Below the pieces are notes generated by a model. It ran no database searches. It had not been told where the DNA came from and saw only the letters and a list, made by a program, of their open reading frames with translations. DNA of 64,000 nt from Camillea tinctor (Eukaryota > Ascomycota > Sordariomycetes > Xylariales > Xylariaceae), in NCBI GenBank assembly GCA_022578605.1, contig MU394058.1, positions 496,001 to 560,000 on the forward strand, given 5' to 3'. A program made the position numbers and the translations under genes. Positions 32,801 through 42,696 of this stretch are shown here, piece after piece. Within the stretch, counting starts at the first letter, position 1. Each line of letters begins with the position of its first letter.

Positions 32801-34005
32801 GTCGCCACATATTTTCTGATGTTGAGTCGATCAGTGAAGAATGGCAATTGGTATACAAGCTTGGTTCGGTATATCGAGATTGGAGTTCCAGTTATAACAC
32901 GGAGAGCATATACCGATGGGCATTCTCTGAGGCGCGCGCAAGACTACATATTCAACACCCAAAAGTTCTGGAGATTGCAGGTGATTTAGCTCACTCAATC
33001 CTTTGGCAGGGGAGATACGATGAAGCTGAGGATTGGTACAGCTGGCTTCTCACATCACGCGAGAAAGTACTCGGCAAAAACCATCCAGCAACACTTGGGG
33101 CGACAAAAGGTCTAGCTACAATATCGGAACTCAGAGGGGATGCCGACAGAGCCCTGAAGTTATACCTCGAGGCCTGGGCAGGACGGGAAGAGAAACTGGG
33201 CCAAAACGACATCTTAACAATAAATGTCGTGTCGGATATTTGCGGTTTGTATTACAAGCAACGGAATTTTGCAGAGGCTTTGCCTTGGTATAAGCGAATG
33301 CTTAGTGCACAGCTTAAGATGCAGAGAGAAGAATACGGAGATACGTTGCGAACTATGTACGATGTTGGCGTTATTCTTGAGGAACAAGGAAATTTCGAAG
33401 AGGCTTTACGCTGGTATGGACAAAACGTTGCAGGACAAGAAGAAGAACCACTTGGAAAGAAACACGAAAGCACACTACTAAGTATGCACGCCATTGGCGG
33501 GATTTATGAAATCCATGGACAAGATGAAAAGGCTTTGCACTGGTACAAACAATCACTTGCCGGATTTCAAGAAAAGTTTGGGGAGAAAGATTTGGCTACT
33601 ATATGGACCGTCTTTCGCATCGGCGAGGTCCTAAAGCATCAAAGAAACTTCGAAGAGGCCTTGTTCTGGTATAAACAGGCACTAGTTGGATTCCAAGAAA
33701 CGGCCGGGGAAAATGATCCGAGCACTGTAAAGGTTATCACCTACATTGCTGAGGTTCTAGAGGATCAGGGAGAGTACAAAGAGGCCTTAGGTTGGTTACA
33801 ACAAGCACTTGCTGGGTCACGAGGAACGTTTGGGGAGAAACACAAAAACACGATACAGATCATCGATGATATTAACAGATTATCACTGCGCATCCGGTGG
33901 GGGGTTATGAAATCTCGGTTTCACTACGGAACTAGCTATGACTATCTAACGGTGACTGCGACAAGACCATCTGGTGAGCTTTTTTCGATGTGGGGGCATG
34001 TTTGA
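29858..34005 (+). CDS. NLR receptor: membrane segments + SesB-like alpha/beta hydrolase + NB-ARC + 7 TPR (8 exons)
   Basis: Exons 29858-30174, 30228-30456, 30508-30570, 30622-30933, 30994-31150, 31215-31922, 31974-32327 and 32381-34005 give an intact 1,254-residue frame. Residues 1-95 hold two or three hydrophobic segments. Residues 106-335 form a SesB-type alpha/beta hydrolase: DIFAIHGLGSNPDSAW, nucleophile elbow IAHSFGG (Ser195), FLGVPHSGT, and a terminal NTDHRGLNKF that supplies the catalytic His (His328). Residues 380-715 form an NB-ARC with P-loop GTGGIGKT (420-427), Walker B LLIFDNLD and a GNILITSRR motif. From about 927 there are seven 42-residue kinesin-light-chain-type TPRs with core EALxWYKQxL. 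Fungal NLRs of this class sense non-self and trigger incompatibility or immune-like cell death. All introns are 50-65 bp. No break is seen, so it is probably functional. Confidence 0.9.
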
Positions 34006-34089
34006 CGAAGACGGCGATAACTACGCCCTTATGAAAGTATCATTGGAACTATGTAAAGATATAAGTCTATATTGTGTAACTAGATAGGC

Positions 34090-34240
34090 TTGGTAAAGGG
34101 GATCAAGAGCTCCCTCTTGTAAGTATAAAAGGGAGCCTTTCTCTTGCTGCTGGGTAGAGTCTTAGTTACAGAAGGCAATCTCTTTTGTACCCAAACCAAT
34201 ACCGTATATAAAACCAGTATAACCTGTCAAGAGTGCCATG
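34090..34240 (+). repeat. Possible LTR-like relic
   Basis: A compact promoter-like arrangement: GTATAAAAGGGAGCC at about 34122, then pyrimidine-rich sequence and CTTTTGTACCC before an AT-rich end. Short retroelement LTRs look like this, but no second copy, primer-binding site or target duplication was found. Confidence 0.22.
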
Positions 34241-35164
34241 TTGGAGCATGTGGTATAAGTGGTACGTATCCCTTACGCGTACAAAGGGAGTATATCTGAT
34301 GTAAGTCTTGATTGTCACGCCTCTGGTCTGTGCACATAGGTTTGGCTCTTAGTCTTCTTATACTCACCCTGCCGGGTTCCTCGCTCTGGTTCTGCAAGAC
34401 GTCTGGGGTTTAAAAGCTAATCAGTACACTGCGCGCGCTGATAGGGGGGTAGTGAAGGAGGAACCACAGACAAGGCCGAGAGAGCTTAACTATAAATCAA
34501 TGGAACCCCGTCCGTTGGCGTCGAGAAGACAAGGCACATGCCTTGCCGAAGACCGAACCTTGGTCCCGATATACTGTCAAGTCCAGGCTTTCAGACGGAC
34601 CGTGGCTGGCTGGATAGCTGAGAAATCCCAACCTTGAGAGGTGCCAGACCGCCAGAGTCGGCCTCCGGTTCGATAAGACGAGCCCCGATTTATTCAACGA
34701 CAATCACTTGGACGCCAGTCTTACATTACCAGATACGCAAATCCGAAGATGCTATATGCACAGAAGAGGGGCTCAGCCGGGTATCAGACATCGCCACCCG
34801 GATATCGAGCAACCTAGCAGTCTGGCAACTGTAAACAGACAGTAGCCGTATAGCCCCTGTTCTTAAATCTTCAAAGTTACATATTCTCCTTTATCCCCGG
34901 CGTTTTAGAGGGTTGATTGGTTTATGGTATCATTCAGGGCGACCTTACACGACTCGGATTCGCCCAAACAAGGCACACCGCAAATCTAATCTCTCTGAGA
35001 TCCATGTTCGGATTCGCTTCGTACCCATATTGGACCCTGTGCTACGCTTAATCTACTCTGACTGGTTAATATGCACTATATTGTGCATATTGCCCCAGCA
35101 TACCCGAAAGAATAACTATACCGGTCAGCAGGAATTAGGAATTAGCCGTCGGTGACATGGGTTC

Positions 35165-35419
35165 CAATGGAAAAGCCATCGGTGCCAAGCAGACGAAGCA
35201 TCGTTCTATAGCCAACGTGAGAAGAATGGCGCTGGCGCATCTATTTCAACAGCTGAACCAGCAGCAAAAAGGCAGGAGGCGTTCCTCGAAGTTGACGATC
35301 GATTACATGAATTTGCATCAGACCTTGTGATTATCAGAGCTCAGGAGTTTGTCAAACTACACGCTTTGGAGTCTGCGCCAAAGCCCTTGTGGAATGATCG
35401 AGTTGTCATATCACGATAA
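35165..35419 (+). pseudogene. Possible coding relic without a start codon
   Basis: One frame stays open for about 85 codons and has protein-like composition, including EAFLEVDDRLHEFASDLVII and EFVKLHALESAPKPLWNDR, then stops at 35419. It has no in-frame ATG nearby and no recognised domain. It may be a fragment of a decayed gene. Confidence 0.3.
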
Positions 35420-35473
35420 TAAGCAATAATATAAAGTAGGGGAAAAAGTAGATAAGATGGTGTGTCTACCAAA

Positions 35474-35546
35474 GCTCTCAGAAATAGGAAAAAAGAAGCT
35501 CCTTATATACCTTACTATGGAGCTTCGCTCCATAGTTTCTGAGAGC
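35474..35546. repeat. Nested palindromes (foldback structure)
   Basis: The outer arms GCTCTCAGAAA (35474-35484) and TTTCTGAGAGC (35536-35546) are exact inverted copies. Inside, CTATGGAG (35515-35522) pairs with CTCCATAG (35528-35535) around a 5-base loop, and GAAGCTCC (35495-35502) is the inverse of GGAGCTTC (35519-35526), so two alternative folds are possible. It resembles the end of a non-autonomous element. Confidence 0.8.
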
Positions 35547-35993
35547 ACGCGCATTAATCACTATAGATCTTTATATTATATTAGTGGCAGCTCCATACGT
35601 CATCACTAGGTTGGATTAAGAAGGACCAGGTGGCTTTCATGCATGTTGAAGTCCTTCGATGTGAAAGCCGCTTTTATGAGGCTTGAGGGCCGCTAGGTTA
35701 TCTGCCACACAAGCTGACAAGGTCATCCCTTGAGAGCTGGCAGTGTGACGAAGCTTATGGCTCTTATCACTTGAATTAATCACTCGAAACATGAAGGGGG
35801 ACGGACCCCGTGGAGTTATTCGTATAGCCTACTGACTTGCACTTCTAGAATGAGGCGCTCCTCTACTACATGTTGAGGATCAGCAGACAAAGTAAGATGA
35901 CTTTAAGACAGAGCCTTGCCAGTAGTGAAGGGGGCCCCTGCTATAATCATAGTGACCTCGAATAGGGATATATTGATATATCGTCACGAGGAA

Positions 35994-36104
35994 CCAAACA
36001 AGGGCTTAGGTAATCAATACGTTGTTGTGTGAGGAACTGACTACAACTATGAATGTCATTATTATCTATATACCTAAACCTTCTTTGTTCCCTCCTAACC
36101 CCTG
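35994..36104 (+). repeat. Dispersed ~110-bp repeat, copy B
   Basis: Direct-orientation partner of 28390-28504, with a few base changes and small indels. The two copies lie about 7.6 kb apart and bracket the DUF6601-like gene and the NLR. Confidence 0.85.
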
Positions 36105-37417
36105 ACACATGTTATATTATGAGGATGAAATGTTGCGAAGGTCATCATAAGCGTATATATCTGTCGAATAACTGTACAGGAGGTAGTGACAAGGTCCAGA
36201 AACCATCACTTACCCAACATGAATTGTGATAGGTCTGTACCATAATCCTACAGAAAGCCGTCCCCGGAATTGAAATATTCCTGTCCAATGGTCACATAAT
36301 TACGAAAGTACTCTGTGAAGCTCTGACAGCATCATAGAGCTGCTTTGTCTCAACCCTAGAGCGAAGGAAGGCAAAGCTAAATATAATGAGGAAAGGATGG
36401 ATATACGAATGAACGAGTTGTGTACCTAGTCAATCTTTACCCCGGTTCTCAACTCAAGTCCTTATTCAGTCTTTGGAATATAGTGAAACTATCAGTGAGA
36501 TCTCTCTCTAGTGAACACCTTATTACCACTACGCTTTTTTACCTGCAACCAAGAACCCTATAACGTACTGCCTTCTTAGTTAGCTAGACATAATAGAGAT
36601 AAGTTCTTTAACTACAAGTAGTGTACTTGATTAGTTTGAATGCCTATATTCTCGTAAGCCATATATACGTTTTCTTTATGAGATATTTACTTATATTGAT
36701 AGTTCCTGCGCAAGACTCAGTAAGCATCGGATGCACCTTGTGCATTTTAATTGTGTAACGGCGAAGTATGTACATTTTATTCATATAATGTAAATGAACG
36801 CACTTTTATAGCCAAGCCGGTGAAAAATTCTGCAGGTTCAGCTGCTTGCTAAAGCATGGAACGAATACGTAGTATACTAAGAGGGGTAGTATATATGAAG
36901 AAAATAAGCAGATGTATTGTACTGTAGGCCGTGACGTAATAGTATGGCTGAAAAAAAGGAACTATAAGAAGAATAGGTCGAGATACCGAATGATATTGAG
37001 TAGGATGACATGCCCTTTATCAGCTTCCACGGGAATGTACGCTCTATCCATATCAGATATGTTTAATTATGGCGCTGTTCATTCATGGACTCTTGTGTGT
37101 ATAAATAGAGCGGTCATCTACTTGTAGTCCCTGTTTTCTATCCTCTCACTATCGTCTCATTTCAACAGAAAAAACACTTCCTGTCTAGTTCAGTCGTCAA
37201 TTATCACTTCATTCTTTGTGAAAGCGCAACATATTCTAGAAAATTATCTACCCTGGGTATAAATTCCTGAAACGCTTTGTTTGGCCGGCGACACGATATA
37301 TTCTTACAAGATACGTATTCTACTCATCTTGTTACACTTCTTCTCGTGTCATAATCCTATATCACCAACGGGTACCCAGGCATTTGAAGTGATCCATTTC
37401 GCCCTATTGGCCTCAAT

Positions 37418-38697
37418 ATGACGGATAATCGCAGGTCTTCTCCGGGTTCAAAAGACACAGCGCAGTGTGCACCGAACCACGACAACTTCATGTCACTACT
37501 TTCAGAAACAAGATATGATATTTTGTCCTTCAAGGAGATTACGGACTTGAGCCAGCCAGAAAGGCTAGTTGTGGCTGAACGTTTAGAAGAAATTTTGGTT
37601 GCTTTCTTGGATGAGATTGGATTTCAGTTCTATTCACCGCCACGCGATCTTGAACTCCGCAAAGATCTTTGGGCTTGGGGACACCGCGTTTTCATCAAGG
37701 CTTGCGACGGGGAATGGCCCCAGGCCGAGCATATTCTTGAGGGAAGTGCATCGATTGTCGAACACTTCTACCCATCAGCATGCCAGGACTCAAGATATCA
37801 GTTAGCTGTCGTTACAGCTGTAGGTTTGCACGTCGAGTTCAACTCAAAGAAATATCCAGACCGTCTGGCTCATTTCCTCTCCGACTTCCTGCTTCAAAGG
37901 AACCATTCAGAAGACTGGTATACTATGTACAACGATGTCATAAAAGACAGTGTTGAACACTTTGGAGCCAACGATCCTCGCATAGGCACACTCGGAGCAA
38001 TAAGCCTGGCCCGGATAATTGAGACAGCTCCTACTGAGAATTCCTTCTCTAAGAAACTTCCACCTCACCTATCACACATAGCTATCGGAGACACAATGAA
38101 TGGATGCAGCTCTAACGGCTTTGCATACTTTTTCCGTTACTTCACTGGGATGCCAGCCTCCTATGTTATCGGCATCATGAAGCCATCTAGGAGTGAAGAG
38201 GTCCCTTACGACTATTGGATTACGAGCGTGGTCGACTTGCTAACCTTTATAAATCAGGGCAATGATCTCATATCTTTCCCAAAGGAGGTTAGAGCAGGTG
38301 AAACCGCGAACTATATATCTCTTCAAACCCGAGCCCGCCAACAGGCCGGCACACCTTCTCAATTCCATGCCAGCGGTGGGTGGTCATTTAGAGACACTTT
38401 ATATGAAACAATGAAGACTGTACATACTTCTATCATTGCCTTGGATAGAGCATTCATTGATTTTGCTAGGTATGTCGCATAACATAATGACTGCACATGG
38501 ATGGCTAATAATCGTACAATAGGACATGTCCAGAAGCGGAGAAAGTATCCTGGAATGCTGAGCTCGCTAGCCGAGCCTGGTCAGGATTTAGACACGGTTA
38601 TCTATCATGGCATCTATATGAACCCCGGTACCAACTTGACCACTTATGGAAAGCCATGAGTCGCGGTTCAGACAGGGGAGTATTCTGGATTGAATAA
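37418..38697 (+). CDS. Tri5-family (trichodiene-synthase-like) terpene cyclase, first metal motif lost (2 exons)
   Basis: Exons 37418-38469 and 38523-38697 give 408 residues. The 53-bp intron has a GTATGT donor, a GGCTAAT branch point and an ATAG acceptor. The second metal-binding (NSE-type) motif is clear as NDLISFPKE (residues 282-290), and the second exon carries HGYLSWHLYEPRYQL, both hallmarks of the Tri5 sesquiterpene-cyclase family. Members cyclise farnesyl diphosphate with Mg2+ held by two motifs. Where the family has its aspartate-rich first motif this protein reads HVEFNSKK (138-145), without the paired Asp residues. It may be inactive, or use another chemistry. No other terpene-pathway gene is adjacent, so I infer no particular product. 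Confidence 0.78.
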
Positions 38698-39281
38698 GTA
38701 TCTGCCTCTGTGGAATCAAGGATTGAAGTTGGTGATACGGACCAACACTCTTATGAGGGAGCGATTTAAGCGATTCAACATCAAAGTATGGAAGAAAGAA
38801 TGCGTATAAGTAGGATGGGATTTCCTTGTGTACTTACTCATTCGTTTTCAGCTATAGATTTAAGACCTCTTTCGGTTCTAAAGTAAAGTGATAGTATTCT
38901 AGAATCTCTCTGACGAACGGACTATTGTGAACTACTCTGACGCAATCGCGAATCTACTACTGCCCTGGAAACCCCAAGAAAATCGAGTATGTAACCGACT
39001 TATAAAATCAAACTAATAAAAATAAGGGAAAGCTTGTTGCAACTATCCCCTCAACCATAGATCTTAGCTTAACACAGATTTTTGAAATTCCAAAACCTAA
39101 AACATCTCATTATCAGATAGTAGTATATATATATTGTGGATTTAGTACTCTCTTCTTCCCTTCTACATCCTCAATACATTCAGATTACACAGCCAAGGGC
39201 ATTATCGTGACACTAGGGATGTTACGTTAATTTGATCTGCTACCTACATGCGTAATAAGTAGCTAGGCCAGCCTCATTTCT
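38698..39281. other. Short convergent intergenic region
   Basis: About 580 bp between convergent genes. Nothing recognised. Confidence 0.5.
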
Positions 39282-41411
39282 TCAGGCAAGACCTTTAATT
39301 ACAACTACCTCGAATTGACCCAGCGCCGGTAAAGTTATTTCTCCATCCCTCACCACCAGCATAGCGTCCGCTACAAGCGCATGAGCCGTGACGTTGACGC
39401 CGGATACCCGGATGGTCCCTGCAGGAACCGGCAGGTGCGTACCGAAGTTTTGATGGCGGAGGCCGGACATGTTGATCAGATGCACAACAATAGTCCCTGG
39501 CTCTCTGGAATTGAGAGTGACTTCGACTTGCTCAGAGATATTGAACATAACATTTTCTCTAGCCTCTCCTTCCTGCCGTAGAACCATCTCGTAGAAGTCC
39601 CGGAATACCTTCAGCCCAAGCTCATAGTACCCACGACCGACGGTGAAGGGGATGACGATGCCCTTTCCGTCCTTGAAAGCGCCAATGCCTGCTCCTCGTT
39701 CATTCACTTGGACGTTTCCATAGGCATACTCCGGGGGCGAAAAGGGGGCATTAGCAAGCAACTTGTAGATTCCTGATGTGCCTTCTTTCCAGTCAAATAC
39801 GTGGTATGACCCATACACCGGTACAATCGGACCAGAATAGATATTCAGTTCTGTGTCATTCTGTGACGGTGCAAAGTATGTCGACCATATCAGTTTGTTT
39901 TCGGTGATGACATCTCTCCGGCGCTCGTACGGCAGTGATTTGAGAGACACCGTATCATTCCCGACGCCGCTGGACCCGGTGGCGACCAAACTCCCTCCCG
40001 CGGCTACCCACTCATCTAGAGCGTTGGCCTCTCCAGATGCCAGCTCGCCAAGGTCGGGCAGGATTATCGTCTGGTACCTCTCTAGCCCACCGTTCTCAGA
40101 TATTTCAGTAATATATTCGAGCGCAAGCACGTCGAACGGGATGTGGAGCTCCTGCATCGCCTTGTAGAGGCCCCTGAACTCCGACAGAGATTCCTCGTAC
40201 CGCGCCCCGCTCATCGTATCCCCATTAGGTAGCACGAGGCCGGTCTTCGCAACCGGGCGCAGGCCGTCGTACACGTCTTTCCACTTTTTGTGAAAGCTCG
40301 TGATCTCGCTGGCAACGCCCAGGCACAGATACGGGATCTTTCCCGGGGTGCCCATTATGTAGGTCGAGGGGTTCCCGCCGCGAGAGATGGTCTGCAGGAG
40401 GTACTGTGCGAAATTCGCCGGCTCCTCGCTTCCCATGCGATAGGGCATGTCCACGAAGGCGACCGAGTTGACAATGACGGGCGCCACCCGGTACGACTTG
40501 TATGTGCTTACCGTTTCCGATGTCTGGTGAGGCCAGAGTTCCCGGCCGATGGCGTTGTTCGCTTCGTGCCACATGATGTCGGCGCTGTCACCCAGCATAA
40601 GGCCAGCGTCCGGCAGCCGCTCGGCAAAGAAGTCGATAACCCGTGTTCTCCAATTCTCGAGGATTTTTTTGCTGAAATTTAACCATTGGGGATACGTCTG
40701 GTCTTCAGGTCCGTTGGGAAGCTCAAGATCAGGTGCGTATTCTGCCCAGCGTGGCTTGCAGTTTTCACAATGGCAGACTCCGTGGTAAACTTTGTAATAG
40801 TCCTCTTCGTTAAAACTCGCCCAGTTGGAAAACATACCGTCAACCTGGTAGCGGCTCGTCATCTCACCAAGAATATCGAACATGCGTTCCTGATAGTAGG
40901 GCCCGGAAGGACAGACCGATACCAAGCCAGCCGTGTGGTTCTGTGTCTCGCCTGTTGGAGACCTGTATAACCAGTCCGGGTGCTCGTTGGCAATGTGAGC
41001 CGGGACTTTCGAGAAGTCCATCCTGGCAAGGAGCCGCAACCCTCTCTTTCGAGCTGCCTCCAGAGCATCCCCGACCAAGTCCCCACTCTCTCTTTTGGAT
41101 AGATAGGGGTTACGTTCTTGAAAAGGTAGGTCGGTGGGATACTGTGCTTGAATTCCGCCCACGCCAATAAGCCAAGCAGTAGCTCCGAACTGTTCAATGT
41201 AGCTGGCGACTTGGTCGACATCCATATCTGCGTCAATCTCCCGCAGGTTTGTCTGAAACATGCCAAAGGGTTCTTGCCACCATTTCCTTGGTTCCGAGTT
41301 GTTAATCCCGAGACCATGAACACCCAATACCCGGCTCCATTGTGAAAATAGGAGAAACCTAAGGATGGTGGTGCAAAGCAAAGATTTAGCTCGGAAATTA
41401 TGAATAAACAT
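39282..41411 (-). CDS. Secreted glycoside-hydrolase-like protein (GHL6 / beta-galactosidase-trimerisation-like)
   Basis: A 709-residue single-exon protein. A hydrophobic segment at about residues 9-30 is a signal peptide or anchor. Residues about 40-380 look like a TIM-barrel hypothetical glycosyl hydrolase 6 type domain: WWQEPFGMFQTNLREIDADM, YIEQFGATAWLIGVGG, GLRLLARMDFSKVP and a Cys pair in GVCHCENCKPRW. Residues about 400-510 (LPDLGELASGEANALDEWVAAGG preceded by a search-like helix region) resemble a beta-galactosidase trimerisation domain. The remainder is beta-rich. Several N-glycosylation sequons fit secretion. Substrate and catalytic acids cannot be named with confidence; an extracellular glycan is likely. 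Confidence 0.75.
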   Translation of the reverse strand: MFIHNFRAKSLLCTTILRFLLFSQWSRVLGVHGLGINNSEPRKWWQEPFGMFQTNLREIDADMDVDQVASYIEQFGATAWLIGVGGIQAQYPTDLPFQERNPYLSKRESGDLVGDALEAARKRGLRLLARMDFSKVPAHIANEHPDWLYRSPTGETQNHTAGLVSVCPSGPYYQERMFDILGEMTSRYQVDGMFSNWASFNEEDYYKVYHGVCHCENCKPRWAEYAPDLELPNGPEDQTYPQWLNFSKKILENWRTRVIDFFAERLPDAGLMLGDSADIMWHEANNAIGRELWPHQTSETVSTYKSYRVAPVIVNSVAFVDMPYRMGSEEPANFAQYLLQTISRGGNPSTYIMGTPGKIPYLCLGVASEITSFHKKWKDVYDGLRPVAKTGLVLPNGDTMSGARYEESLSEFRGLYKAMQELHIPFDVLALEYITEISENGGLERYQTIILPDLGELASGEANALDEWVAAGGSLVATGSSGVGNDTVSLKSLPYERRRDVITENKLIWSTYFAPSQNDTELNIYSGPIVPVYGSYHVFDWKEGTSGIYKLLANAPFSPPEYAYGNVQVNERGAGIGAFKDGKGIVIPFTVGRGYYELGLKVFRDFYEMVLRQEGEARENVMFNISEQVEVTLNSREPGTIVVHLINMSGLRHQNFGTHLPVPAGTIRVSGVNVTAHALVADAMLVVRDGEITLPALGQFEVVVIKGLA

Positions 41412-41987
41412 TGTAATGTGCTATCTGCTGTTACTAGACCTTTTTTTTCCTTTGTGTGATATAATATAGTAAGAGTTGTAAGGAGTTTTTTGTTTATGGA
41501 AAGTATTCTATAACTAGCCCTAAAGCAATCTTATCCCTTATATATATGACTCTCAAATAGTATAGCATGGCCTTTAAACTCTTGTCACATTTACTATTTC
41601 TTTATTATTCAATTGATCACACCCATGAAACTTGATGCATATCATCTGGTATAGTACGTGAACGGATGAGGAGGGATGTTGTCGATGAGCGGGGAATGGG
41701 TGAGAGGAGGTTGTCGGATACTCCTCAATGAGTCTTGGCAGTCACTATACCCCAGGCTTTCTTCGGTAGTTGTAATATTCCTTTATAACAAAACCAACAC
41801 TAATAATACATGTCCAGTATCCTCCTTTAATACAGCTAGCTAGCCAGCAAGCTGACTATCTTAGCCCCTATAGCTAAACGCCCCCCTCCTACTGGAATAT
41901 CCAAAAGAAAGAAAGAAACAGATGGAAACTTCGTGTACCTGAGAATATGAAGTACAAAATAATACAAGCGACGGGATGCGTTGTGGT
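41412..41987. other. Intergenic, no gene seen
   Basis: About 580 bp, AT-rich: promoter side of the glycosidase-like gene and 3' side of the small secreted protein. Confidence 0.5.
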
Positions 41988-42584
41988 TTATTCCTGAATC
42001 TTGACATCTTCGGTGTAATCGATCTGGAGCCAACCATGCTTGCTCATAGGCTCCTGGTTAGGCCAGGCAAGGGAAATGGCACCACATCGCATGATTCCAT
42101 GCTTGGGCATTTCCATAAGGAGCTCCTTAATGCGTTTAATGGGCGTCAACTCTTGGGTGCCATGAATCCTGAGGTCAATACCGGGGCGTAATCCTTGGAC
42201 GTTCCTCTTGCCAGTAATCACTACTTCTTGGGGGTACTAGAGAGAGAGAAAGGAAATATCGTTAGTGCCATTCCTAGAAGCCACGGAAAGAGAATACAAG
42301 AGAGAGGAAGAGGGGGGAATTTATATAATATTTAAATGCTGCAGGGGAGAGTCTGAGAAAAAACTTACCTTTCTCTCAGGGTCGCGTAGAATAATTCTGT
42401 CGACGCTTTCCATAATGTTATTAATGTTTGCAAAGTTCTGAGTGCTGCACAATGGGTCTTCAGCAGTCGACGTGACTGCCTTATCTTTCCAGTTCGCGTC
42501 TCTTCGCGGGCTGATAGCACCAGCAGAAGTGAGAGTGGCAGCACCAAGGCTGAGAACGGCGACGAAGGTGGAAAGGAACTTCAT
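41988..42584 (-). CDS. Small secreted protein, unknown function (2 exons)
   Basis: Exon 1 (42369-42584) and exon 2 (41988-42236) join in frame across a 132-bp intron with donor GTAAGT and acceptor CTAG, giving 154 residues. Residues 1-23 form a classical signal peptide (MKFLSTFVAVLSLGAATLTS start). A basic SPRRD follows and could be a processing site. Only two cysteines are in the mature chain (LCSTQ and MRCGA), which could form one disulfide. The second exon has LRPGIDLRIHGTQELTPIK and ends KHGWLQIDYTEDVKIQE. I do not recognise the family. Size, secretion and low conservation fit an effector-like or lineage-specific secreted protein. Confidence 0.72.
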
Positions 42585-42665
42585 TTTGATTTATGATTGT
42601 TGAGTATCAGATATAAGACTTGACGAAAATTGTTGATGAGAGTGTTGTTATTGTTACTGTTGTTG

Positions 42666-42696
<31 letters not shown>

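Larger units (their letters stand above)
34006..37417. other. 3.4-kb region of repeat relics, no intact gene
   Basis: Contains a possible LTR-like segment (34090-34240), an open relic frame near 35165-35419, nested palindromes at 35474-35546, copy B of the dispersed repeat (35994-36104) and otherwise AT-rich DNA. No intact gene is supported. Confidence 0.55.
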
